From the NCBI GenBank assembly GCA_934500865.1, contig CAKSUD010000062.1, positions 1-10,758 of the forward strand: a stretch of 10,758 bases of DNA, written 5' to 3'. The notes below the pieces were generated by a model that did not search any database, was not told the origin of the DNA, and saw nothing but the letters and a program-made list of their open reading frames with translations. This stretch comes from an uncultured Clostridia bacterium (GTDB taxonomy: Bacteria > Bacillota > Clostridia > TANB77 > RGIG9151). The position numbers and the translations under genes are program-made. Each line of letters starts with the position of its first letter. The first letter of the stretch is position 1. Below, one piece after another: positions 1 through 5,118 of the stretch.

Positions 1-1175
1 CCGTATGATGCGAGTATGTCTTGACATTCTTTCATTGTTGCTCCTATACTGTGTAGTTGGCGTCCTTCTATTACTAGCATTAATATACTTCCGTCTAATG
101 TTTGACCTATTGCAGTTCTTGGGTGGAGTCCGTAACCTCCGTTTCCTTCTTTTATTCTGTTTTGGCTATTTACAATTAGCTTATAGAATGGTTCTACTGC
201 GTCTCGTAAGTTTAGATTTTTTATTTCTTGTTTTGTGAATGTTCCTATTATTAAGTTATTGTCTGTGTCTAAACCTACTATATCATATTCGTCTTGTTCG
301 GGTAGATAAATTATTTTTCCTTCTGAGATTAATATTCCTACCGGGTATGCTGCTTTGCCGTGTCCGCCTTCGTCTACGAATCCGCTTCCGTTTATTCCTG
401 CGACTGCGTCATAATTATCTATGATTTCTTCTAAGAATTGCCCTTTTGTTCCTAATGTTTCGCTTATTCCTACGATTACTTGTTCCGGATTACTTATTTT
501 TATTAGTTTTCCTTTGTAGGTTGAACCAGAGATATTGAATGTTTGGATTTTATTTACTTTGTTTTCGTATTTATCTATCTTTATTGTGTTTTGAGTGAAG
601 TCCGGTGCGACTTCTTTTTGCATTACTTCGTTTATTGTGTCTTCTGAGAAGAACAGTGTTGCTAACCATTGATGTGTGTATGTTGTCATTGCTGTTCCTA
701 TGTAAAGGTCACGTACTTGCCTGAATGGTTTTATTGGTATGTAGAATATGCTAATTGCTGTGAGCAGGCAAACTACGAATAGTGCTGTTAGTATTGAAAA
801 GAGGTATAGTCCAAATGAGTGTGTCATTTTTTCTCTTTTTTTCTTTTTCATTTCCGGTGATAGTTTTTGTTTTGGGTTAGTGAATTCGGTAAATATTTGG
901 TATGCTATTAAATTTGATAAATAAAAGTCGTCCACCGGATAGCGTTCATAACCGTCGTTTATTATTGTTTTTGTTCTTATTATGTCTTTTGATGTGTCTA
1001 GCCCGTCAGCCTGGCATTTTTTCTCTATTTTTAAAATACAACGATAAAGCTTACGCCAAGTGCAGTTGTCAAGCAAGAATTGGATGTCTCTTGCATGCCA
1101 ATAGTAATCACCTGTATAAGCTTCTATTTTTGTTTTATCTAAACCATTTTCAAAGTCATTAATTGTGTTTGACAT
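1..1175 (-). CDS. Membrane-anchored phosphodiester glycosidase (NAGPA-type) with N-terminal DinD/BRO-N-like domain; 3' end beyond window
   Basis: Reading the minus strand from an ATG at 1175 gives 391 codons without a stop, running off the left edge. An AGAGG ribosome site lies 7 nt upstream of the ATG. Residues about 18-108 resemble the N-terminal part of DinD and phage BRO-type antirepressors: a YWHARDI block, a TWRKLYRCI block, and a VDDFYLSNLIAYQIF block like the DinD 'KDxxLSRYACYLI' segment. A lysine-rich stretch (109-116) precedes one strong membrane helix (about 120-145). Residues about 200-391 match the phosphodiester glycosidase/NAGPA (DUF2233-type) domain, with AGINGSGF at 259-266 and PRTAIGQTLDGS at 352-363. 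Inferred topology is N-terminus inside and enzyme domain outside, possibly acting on envelope glycans; the substrate is unknown. Met109 or Met117 could be starts of a conventional enzyme lacking the first domain, but neither has a clear ribosome site. The glycosidase call is fairly sure; the N-terminal family is by eye. Confidence 0.8.
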   Translation of the reverse strand, partial: MSNTINDFENGLDKTKIEAYTGDYYWHARDIQFLLDNCTWRKLYRCILKIEKKCQADGLDTSKDIIRTKTIINDGYERYPVDDFYLSNLIAYQIFTEFTNPKQKLSPEMKKKKREKMTHSFGLYLFSILTALFVVCLLTAISIFYIPIKPFRQVRDLYIGTAMTTYTHQWLATLFFSEDTINEVMQKEVAPDFTQNTIKIDKYENKVNKIQTFNISGSTYKGKLIKISNPEQVIVGISETLGTKGQFLEEIIDNYDAVAGINGSGFVDEGGHGKAAYPVGILISEGKIIYLPEQDEYDIVGLDTDNNLIIGTFTKQEIKNLNLRDAVEPFYKLIVNSQNRIKEGNGGYGLHPRTAIGQTLDGSILMLVIEGRQLHSIGATMKECQDILASY

Positions 1176-1227
1176 GTTAATACCTCTAAAAATTTTTTTG
1201 TGTATACTACTAATATAATATCGTTAA

Positions 1228-1256
1228 ATTATATGCTTTTCTATATACTTTTTGAA
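1228..1256 (-). promoter_or_regulatory. Candidate sigma-A promoter for the glycosidase gene
   Basis: On the minus strand TTCAAA (1256-1251) is followed after 17 nt by a perfect TATAAT (1233-1228), placing transcription start about 45 nt before the ATG at 1175. The -35 matches only 4 of 6 bases and the region is very AT-rich, so this is tentative. Confidence 0.4.
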
Positions 1257-1306
1257 TAAAATAATTAAAACTGGAGTAATATTTAAAAGGTTTTGATGTT
1301 TTGATG

Positions 1307-1335
1307 TTGAATTAATACGGTAGTTAGTATATAAT
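1307..1335 (+). promoter_or_regulatory. Sigma-A promoter for mbl
   Basis: TTGAAT (1307-1312), a 17-nt spacer and a perfect TATAAT (1330-1335) predict transcription start near 1342, giving a leader of about 34 nt before mbl. Just upstream, TTTTGATG is repeated twice in tandem (from about 1291). The gap 1176-1306 otherwise shows nothing beyond the divergent promoter. Confidence 0.65.
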
Positions 1336-1362
1336 CTGCTTTGTTAGTGGTTATCGTGAGAT

Positions 1363-1369
1363 GGGAGGA
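1363..1369 (+). promoter_or_regulatory. Shine-Dalgarno that sets the mbl start at TTG 1376
   Basis: GGGAGGA sits 6 nt before TTG 1376. The in-frame ATG at 1361 overlaps this site and has no ribosome site of its own, so the longest reading frame would add five spurious residues. Confidence 0.75.
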
Positions 1370-1375
1370 AGAAAA

Positions 1376-2398
1376 TTGTTTGGTTTTGGACAAGATATTG
1401 GAATAGATTTAGGAACAGCTACAGTACTTATTTATGTTAAAGGCAAGGGAATTGTACTTCGTGAGCCTTCTGTTGTTGCGATTGATAAGAATTCTAATGC
1501 GGTTATGGCGGTTGGAGAAGATGCTAGGCTTATGCTTGGGAGAACTCCGGGGAATATTGTTGCGATAAGACCGCTTAGAGATGGTGTTATTTCTGATTAT
1601 GGTGTTACTGAGAGAATGCTTAGATATTTTATAAATAAAGTGTGCGGTACTAGAATTTTTAGACCTAGACTTGTAATTTGTGTGCCGTCTGAGGTTACTG
1701 AGGTTGAGAAGAAGGCTGTTATTGATGCTGCTATGCAGGCTGGGGCTAGAAAGGTTCAATTGATTGAGGAGCCTATTGCTGCTGCTATTGGTGCGGGTAT
1801 TGATATTTCTAAGGCTTGCGGTACTATGGTTGTTGATATTGGTGGCGGTACTACTGATATTGCTGTTATTGCACTTGGTGGGAATGTTATTAGTACTTCG
1901 CTTAAGGTTGCTGGTGATAAGTTTGATGAGGCAATTATTAGGTTTATGAGAAAGAAATATAATGTTATGATTGGTGAGAGAACGGCTGAGGAGATGAAGA
2001 TTAATATCGGATGCGTTTTCCCTAAGGTTCAGGATAATTCTATGGAGGTTAGAGGTAGAAATTTGCTTTCCGGATTACCTATAACTGTTGAGATTAATTC
2101 GTCTGAGATGTTAGAGGCTCTTGAAGAACCTGCTACTATGATTGTTGATGCTGTGCATAGTGTTTTGGAGAATACACCTCCGGAGCTTTCTGCGGATATA
2201 AGCGACAAAGGAATTTTGATGACTGGTGGCGGATGTTTAGTAGATGGACTTGATAAGCTTATTTCTAGTAAGACCGGTATTAATGTGTACATTGCCGATG
2301 ACGCGGTTTCGTGTGTTGCGTTTGGTACTGGTAAGATTTTAGATAATTTGGATGTTTTGACTAAGCTTACTCCGCCTGAGAGAAAGTTAGAATTATAA
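1376..2398 (+). CDS. mbl: Rod-shape-determining protein Mbl/MreB (bacterial actin)
   Basis: A 340-residue actin-fold ATPase that forms membrane-associated filaments guiding lateral peptidoglycan synthesis. The phosphate-1 motif is GIDLGTATVLIY (residues 9-20), phosphate-2 is VVDIGGGTTDIAVI (152-165) and the adenosine motif is GILMTGGGCLVDGL (279-292). KGKGIVL (22-28) and EEPIAAAIGA (131-140) are typical of MreB proteins. The TTG start was chosen because a strong ribosome site lies 6 nt before it and because family members begin with a short MFGF-like N-terminus. The symbol mbl rather than mreB rests on context: two flagellar rod genes follow, as in the Bacillus subtilis mbl-flhO-flhP cluster, and no mreC or mreD is present. 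Length is complete. It is probably transcribed from the promoter at 1307-1335, with possible read-through into the flagellar genes, since no terminator follows. Confidence 0.93.
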   Translation: MFGFGQDIGIDLGTATVLIYVKGKGIVLREPSVVAIDKNSNAVMAVGEDARLMLGRTPGNIVAIRPLRDGVISDYGVTERMLRYFINKVCGTRIFRPRLVICVPSEVTEVEKKAVIDAAMQAGARKVQLIEEPIAAAIGAGIDISKACGTMVVDIGGGTTDIAVIALGGNVISTSLKVAGDKFDEAIIRFMRKKYNVMIGERTAEEMKINIGCVFPKVQDNSMEVRGRNLLSGLPITVEINSSEMLEALEEPATMIVDAVHSVLENTPPELSADISDKGILMTGGGCLVDGLDKLISSKTGINVYIADDAVSCVAFGTGKILDNLDVLTKLTPPERKLEL

Positions 2399-2401
2399 AA
2401 C

Positions 2402-2428
2402 TAAAGTTTTTTTATATATAACCGATAA
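2402..2428 (+). promoter_or_regulatory. Sigma-28 (SigD/FliA) promoter for the flagellar rod-pilZ genes
   Basis: TAAAGTTT (2402-2409), an 11-nt spacer, then ACCGATAA (2421-2428) matches the flagellar sigma-28 consensus TAAAGTTT-N11-GCCGATAA at 15 of 16 positions. Transcription would start near 2435, just ahead of the flgF ribosome site. This makes flgF-flgG-flgJ-pilZ a late-class motility unit separable from mbl. Confidence 0.85.
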
Positions 2429-2454
2429 ACAAAAGAGAAGGATGTGTATAACTT

Positions 2455-3204
2455 ATGATTAGAGGTATTTACACTTCGGGATTAGGTATGACAAGAGAGA
2501 CTAAGCGTCTTGATATTGTTTCTAATAATTTAGCGAATGCCAGCACTACGGGTTTTAAATCTGATGGTGCTATTTGTGGTACTTTCAAAAAGGCGTTAAA
2601 TGATGTTATGGTGTCTGGAAGCAGAATTGATGTTGCTAATTATACTCCGGATATTGTGAATACATATACTAAGTTTACTCAAGGTAGTTTACGTAGTACT
2701 GGTAATTCTACTGATTTGGCTATTAGCAATGATGATAATGCGTTTTTTACTGTTGAGGATAAGAGTGGTAATCAGTTATATACGCGTGATGGTGCTTTTT
2801 TGGTTGATAAGGATAATTATCTTGTGACGGCGCAGGGGTATAAGGTGTTAGGTACTGATGGAGAATATATTAATATAAATACTAATGAGTTTGGAATTTC
2901 GGTTTCCGGTCAGATTAGTAGCAATAATGGTGAAATAATTGGAAATTTGCTTATTTCTTCTTTTGATAATCCGGAGACGTTAAATAAGATTGGTGATAAT
3001 ATGCTAGAGGCTTCGCCTGATTCGGTGAGTCGTGCTTTTGATGGTGAGATACAACAGGGATATTTAGAGATGTCGAATGTTAATACTGTTAACGAGATGG
3101 TTAATATGATTGCGATATCTAGGGCTTATGAGGCGAATCAGAAGGTTTTACAGTCACAAGATGAAATGCTTGGCAAGGCTGTTAGTGATGTGGGAAGAGT
3201 ATAG
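2455..3204 (+). CDS. flgF: Flagellar basal-body rod protein, FlgF/FlhO type
   Basis: A 249-residue flagellar hook/basal-body family protein, a structural subunit of the axial rod exported through the flagellar type III apparatus. The N-terminal rod motif SNNLANASTTGFK lies at residues 23-35, and the C-terminal family segment (about 202-243) contains GYLEMSNVNTVNEMVNM and SRAYEANQKVLQ, the two helices that pack in the rod. It follows mbl and precedes flgG, so it corresponds positionally to Bacillus FlhO. It is less canonical than the next gene: the beginning MIRGIYTSGLGM and the C-terminus deviate from FlgG. AAGGA at 2438-2442 is the ribosome site, with a rather long 12-nt spacer. Expression is probably from the sigma-28 promoter immediately upstream. 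Family is certain; FlgF against another FlgG-like paralogue is inferred from gene order. Confidence 0.9.
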   Translation: MIRGIYTSGLGMTRETKRLDIVSNNLANASTTGFKSDGAICGTFKKALNDVMVSGSRIDVANYTPDIVNTYTKFTQGSLRSTGNSTDLAISNDDNAFFTVEDKSGNQLYTRDGAFLVDKDNYLVTAQGYKVLGTDGEYININTNEFGISVSGQISSNNGEIIGNLLISSFDNPETLNKIGDNMLEASPDSVSRAFDGEIQQGYLEMSNVNTVNEMVNMIAISRAYEANQKVLQSQDEMLGKAVSDVGRV

Positions 3205-3238
3205 TTTTAGGATGTTTTAAGAGGGAGGATGTTTAATT

Positions 3239-4051
3239 ATGATGCGTGCTTTATGGACGGCTGCTACCGGTATGACCGGACAGCAAACTAATGTTGATGT
3301 TATTGCTAATAACTTATCTAATGTTAATACTACCGCTTATAAAAAGTCTAGAGTTGAGTTTAAGGATTTGGTTTATGATAACAGAAACAGGGCGTATAAT
3401 CTAAAGCAAAAGGATACTCCTGTTGATTTACAGGTTGGTCTTGGTGCTAAACCTGCTGCTACGTTAAAAGATTTTACTGACGGTACGTATACGATGACTG
3501 AGAAACTTACGGATTTTGCTATTACTGGTGCTGGATTTTTTGCTTTGAAGAATCCTCAAGATGAGATTGTTTATACGAGAGATGGTAATTTTTCTTTTTC
3601 TCCTACTGATGATGGTCAAATGCTTGTTAATTCACAAGGTTTTCCTGTTTTAGATGCTGAGGGTAATTCTATTGTTTTGGAGATTGATGACCTTAACAAT
3701 TTTGTTGTTCAGTCTGATGGAAAGATTTTTATGAAAGATGAAGAAAATATTATGAATGATACGGGCATTGAGATTGGGGTTGTTAGGTTTAAGAATCCTG
3801 CAGGATTACTTAGCATAGGTTCTAACAACTACAAGCCTACTGATAATTCGGGCGAGGCTACTTGGGAGAATGCTTTTGAGGATGGAGAAACAAGAAGTTC
3901 TATTATGCAAAGCCAGTTAGAAGGGGCTAATGTTGAACTTGTTGAGGAAATGGTTAATTTGATTGTTGCTCAAAGAGCATATGAAATTAATTCTAAGACT
4001 GTTAATGCTGCTGATGAAATGTTACAACAGGCTAATAATTTGAAGAGATAG
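3239..4051 (+). CDS. flgG: Flagellar basal-body distal rod protein FlgG
   Basis: A 270-residue distal rod subunit, corresponding to Bacillus FlhP/FlgG. MMRALWTAATGMTGQQTNVD and VIANNLSNVNTTAYKKSRVEF form the canonical N-terminal rod motif (residues 1-41). GAGFFALKN (about 97-105) and YTRDGNFSF mark the conserved middle, and NVELVEEMVNLIVAQRAYEINSK (from about residue 231) is the typical FlgG C-terminus. Two adjacent ATG codons occur at 3239 and 3242; the first is preferred because the GGGAGGA site (3223-3229) is nearer. It lies 34 nt after the previous gene and 17 nt before the rod-binding gene, in one operon. Length is normal for the family and no defect is seen. Confidence 0.95.
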   Translation: MMRALWTAATGMTGQQTNVDVIANNLSNVNTTAYKKSRVEFKDLVYDNRNRAYNLKQKDTPVDLQVGLGAKPAATLKDFTDGTYTMTEKLTDFAITGAGFFALKNPQDEIVYTRDGNFSFSPTDDGQMLVNSQGFPVLDAEGNSIVLEIDDLNNFVVQSDGKIFMKDEENIMNDTGIEIGVVRFKNPAGLLSIGSNNYKPTDNSGEATWENAFEDGETRSSIMQSQLEGANVELVEEMVNLIVAQRAYEINSKTVNAADEMLQQANNLKR

Positions 4052-4068
4052 TTTAGGGGGATGATTAT

Positions 4069-4431
4069 ATGGAAATTGGGAATATAACTCCATATATACC
4101 GACTCAAGATAATACGTCGAAGTTAAGTGGAAAGCTTACTAGTGCATATACTGATAAGGATGATGCTAAGCTTAAGGAGACTTGCCAGGAATTTGAGTCT
4201 TTGTTTATTAATATGATGATGAAGGAAATGAGAAAGACTGTTCCTGAGAGTGAACTTTTGTCTAGTTCTTTTGCGACGGATACTTATCAAGAGATGTTTG
4301 ATGAGGAGATAAGTAAGGCGGCATCTAAGGGGAATGGCATAGGAATTGCGGATGCAATGTACAGACAGATTTCTGCTAAACTTAAGAATACATATAAGGT
4401 TGCTGATGAGGAAACTAAAGTTGAAGAGTAA
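4069..4431 (+). CDS. flgJ: Rod-binding protein, FlgJ N-terminal domain only
   Basis: A 120-residue protein made up of the FlgJ-type rod-binding domain, which caps or scaffolds the growing rod. The conserved part is residues about 37-103: KETCQEFESLFINMMMKEMR, then FATDTYQEMFDEEISKAASKG and IGIADAMYRQIS. The peptidoglycan hydrolase domain fused in proteobacterial FlgJ is absent, which is usual in many Gram-positive flagellates, so another hydrolase must open the wall for the rod. AGGGGGAT (4054-4061) precedes the ATG. It lies 17 nt after flgG, and the next gene's ribosome site overlaps its stop codon, so the genes are probably translationally coupled. Confidence 0.9.
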   Translation: MEIGNITPYIPTQDNTSKLSGKLTSAYTDKDDAKLKETCQEFESLFINMMMKEMRKTVPESELLSSSFATDTYQEMFDEEISKAASKGNGIGIADAMYRQISAKLKNTYKVADEETKVEE

Positions 4432-4443
4432 GGAGTGGATTTA

Positions 4444-4797
4444 ATGGACGATTATAAAAACAATAAGACTCGTAGAGTGTTTGGGCGTACTGAGAAGGTT
4501 ATTTGCAAGTTGTACATATCTAAAGGTGCTGAAAAATGGACTGAGGTTTATCCGGTGAATATTTCTGCGGGTGGTACTAAGTTTATTTCTAGAAATGTTG
4601 TTTTGGATGTTGGAGATGAGATTTTTATTAGAATAGATTTGCTTAGTGGACTTTCTGAGTTTGTGTTTAAGACTAGGGCTAAAATTGGTAGAAAAGATAA
4701 TGATGAGACATATGCGGTTGAGTTTGTTGAGATGAGCAAGACTAACCAAATTATGCTTGACGAAATCATTAATTCTAATGACAAGAGATTTTCGTAG
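4444..4797 (+). CDS. PilZ-domain c-di-GMP-binding protein
   Basis: A 117-residue stand-alone PilZ protein. Both halves of the c-di-GMP signature are intact: RVFGR (RxxxR, residues 11-15) and NISAGG (NxSxxG, residues 39-44), followed by the beta-barrel segments EIFIRIDL and YAVEFVEMS. It should bind cyclic di-GMP and pass the signal to a partner. Its place as last gene of a sigma-28-driven rod operon suggests a motility role, such as a brake or flagellar-output regulator, but no partner is visible. The ATG at 4444 is chosen over an in-frame GTG at 4435, because AAGGAG (4430-4435) overlaps that GTG and stands 8 nt before the ATG. The stop is followed 5 nt later by the antitoxin promoter. Confidence 0.9.
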   Translation: MDDYKNNKTRRVFGRTEKVICKLYISKGAEKWTEVYPVNISAGGTKFISRNVVLDVGDEIFIRIDLLSGLSEFVFKTRAKIGRKDNDETYAVEFVEMSKTNQIMLDEIINSNDKRFS

Positions 4798-4802
4798 AAT
4801 TA

Positions 4803-4831
4803 TTGACAAGATTTGTAAAATGTGGTATTCT
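4803..4831 (+). promoter_or_regulatory. Strong sigma-A promoter for the antisense RNA
   Basis: A perfect TTGACA (4803-4808), a 17-nt spacer and TATTCT (4826-4831) begin 5 nt after the pilZ stop. No credible reading frame follows on the plus strand before the terminator at 4888-4919, so the product should be a short non-coding RNA starting near 4838. Confidence 0.75.
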
Positions 4832-4862
4832 AAATATGGAGAAACGAGTATGTTTCTACATG

Positions 4863-4885
4863 GAACAATTCGGTAGTACTCATAC
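4863..4885 (+). repeat. Direct repeat a, antitoxin copy
   Basis: This 23-nt copy matches 4971-4993 at 19 positions and ends in the same GTACTCATAC. Lying inside the antisense RNA, it supplies the sequence that can pair with the toxin start region. On its minus strand it still spells MSTTEL, suggesting duplication of a toxin start. Confidence 0.75.
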
Positions 4886-4887
4886 AA

Positions 4888-4919
4888 AAAAATACCAGAG
4901 GGTTAGCTCTGGTATTTTT
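4888..4919. terminator. Bidirectional rho-independent terminator
   Basis: AATACCAGAG (4891-4900), the loop GGTTAG and CTCTGGTATT (4907-4916) form a perfect 10-bp stem, extended by flanking A and T runs on both sides. It can end the antisense RNA and flagellar-operon read-through on the plus strand, and the toxin mRNA on the minus strand. Confidence 0.9.
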
Positions 4920-4928
4920 CTATCTCAA

Positions 4929-4991
4929 TTAAGATGTTTGCAAAATGAGATAGATAAGTATTAATATAAGTAACAACTCCGTTGTACTCAT
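4929..4991 (-). CDS. Putative type I toxin, 20-residue hydrophobic peptide
   Basis: The minus-strand ATG at 4991 opens a 20-codon frame ending at TAA. AGGAGG (5004-4999) stands 7 nt before it, an ideal spacing. The peptide starts MSTTEL and continues as an uninterrupted run of Leu, Ile and Tyr to residue 17, ending in QTS: one short membrane helix with a single acidic residue and no basic tail. The MST-x-E start recalls the TxpA/BsrG-like 'holin-like toxin' group, and the size recalls the 18-19-residue Ibs toxins. Homology cannot be settled at this length. The case rests on context: its own promoter, a Shine-Dalgarno buried in a stem, a convergent antisense RNA and a shared terminator. A second ATG at 4995 opens a different frame but lies only 3 nt from the Shine-Dalgarno. 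Toxicity is inferred. Confidence 0.65.
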   Translation of the reverse strand: MSTTELLLILILIYLILQTS

Positions 4992-4993
4992 AC
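4971..4993 (-). repeat. Direct repeat b, over the toxin start codon
   Basis: The partner of 4863-4885. It covers the toxin ATG and its first seven codons, so the copy in the antisense RNA can base-pair exactly where initiation occurs but does not reach the Shine-Dalgarno itself. Confidence 0.75.
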
Positions 4994-5020
4994 ATTCACC
5001 TCCTTTCAGAGGAGATGAAT
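4994..5020 (-). promoter_or_regulatory. 5' stem-loop hiding the toxin Shine-Dalgarno
   Basis: On the minus strand ATTCATCTCCT (5020-5010) pairs with AGGAGGTGAAT (5004-4994) over 11 bp, including one T-G wobble, around a 5-nt loop. The whole AGGAGG is inside the stem. Depending on the exact transcription start (predicted near 5016) the outer pairs may be missing, but CTCCT-AGGAG remains. In Fst mRNA a 5' stem likewise restrains toxin translation. Confidence 0.75.
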
Positions 5021-5022
5021 AA

Positions 5023-5051
5023 AATATAACATATTATTCCATAAATTACAA
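5023..5051 (-). promoter_or_regulatory. Promoter of the toxin mRNA
   Basis: On the minus strand TTGTAA (5051-5046), a 17-nt spacer and TATATT (5028-5023) preceded by TG (extended -10) predict a start near 5016 and an mRNA of about 120-125 nt ending at the shared terminator. Confidence 0.6.
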
Positions 5052-5084
5052 TATAAAACTGTATATTTTTGGAATTTATTTTCC

Positions 5085-5113
5085 TTGACAAGATTTTCTT
5101 TTTGTAGTACAAT
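5085..5113 (+). promoter_or_regulatory. Sigma-A promoter of the thrS leader
   Basis: A perfect TTGACA (5085-5090), a 17-nt spacer and TACAAT (5108-5113) lie directly before the T-box leader, with transcription start near 5120. A small AATGTTT/AAACATT hairpin (5124-5141) begins the transcript. Confidence 0.8.
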
Positions 5114-5118
5114 TAATT

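Larger units (their letters stand above)
4838..4920 (+). ncRNA. Putative type I antitoxin small RNA
   Basis: The predicted transcript is about 80 nt. Its 5' end folds into a 6-bp hairpin (AGAAAC 4840-4845 with GTTTCT 4852-4857, loop GAGTAT). A mostly unpaired middle follows, and the 3' end is the terminator hairpin. The middle (4863-4885) is an imperfect copy, 19 of 23 bases, of the plus-strand sequence over the toxin start codon (4971-4993). The RNA is therefore antisense to the toxin mRNA's initiation region, with an uninterrupted 10-nt core GTACTCATAC, and it also shares the terminator sequence with that mRNA. In Fst/par loci the antitoxin RNA II is likewise made convergently and pairs through dispersed direct repeats and the shared terminator. 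Function is inferred from architecture. Confidence 0.65.

Noticed and set aside
5..1162. Several Leu-rich plus-strand frames in the first 1.2 kb
   Set aside because: They are opposite-strand shadows of the open minus-strand glycosidase frame, without ribosome sites or family features.
4827..4880. Second 17-codon minus-strand frame starting MSTTEL at 4880 as another toxin
   Set aside because: It is preceded by a T run with no ribosome site and becomes non-hydrophobic. It is better explained as the antisense segment of the antitoxin RNA.
4441..4887. 148-codon minus-strand frame opposite the PilZ gene
   Set aside because: It covers a well-supported PilZ gene and the antitoxin promoter, has no ribosome site of note and no recognisable domain.
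4929..4995. Alternative minus-strand frame from ATG 4995 (starting MYEYNGVV) as the small peptide
   Set aside because: It lies only 3 nt from the Shine-Dalgarno and gives a non-hydrophobic peptide running into the terminator. The ATG at 4991 has ideal spacing and encodes a membrane-like peptide.
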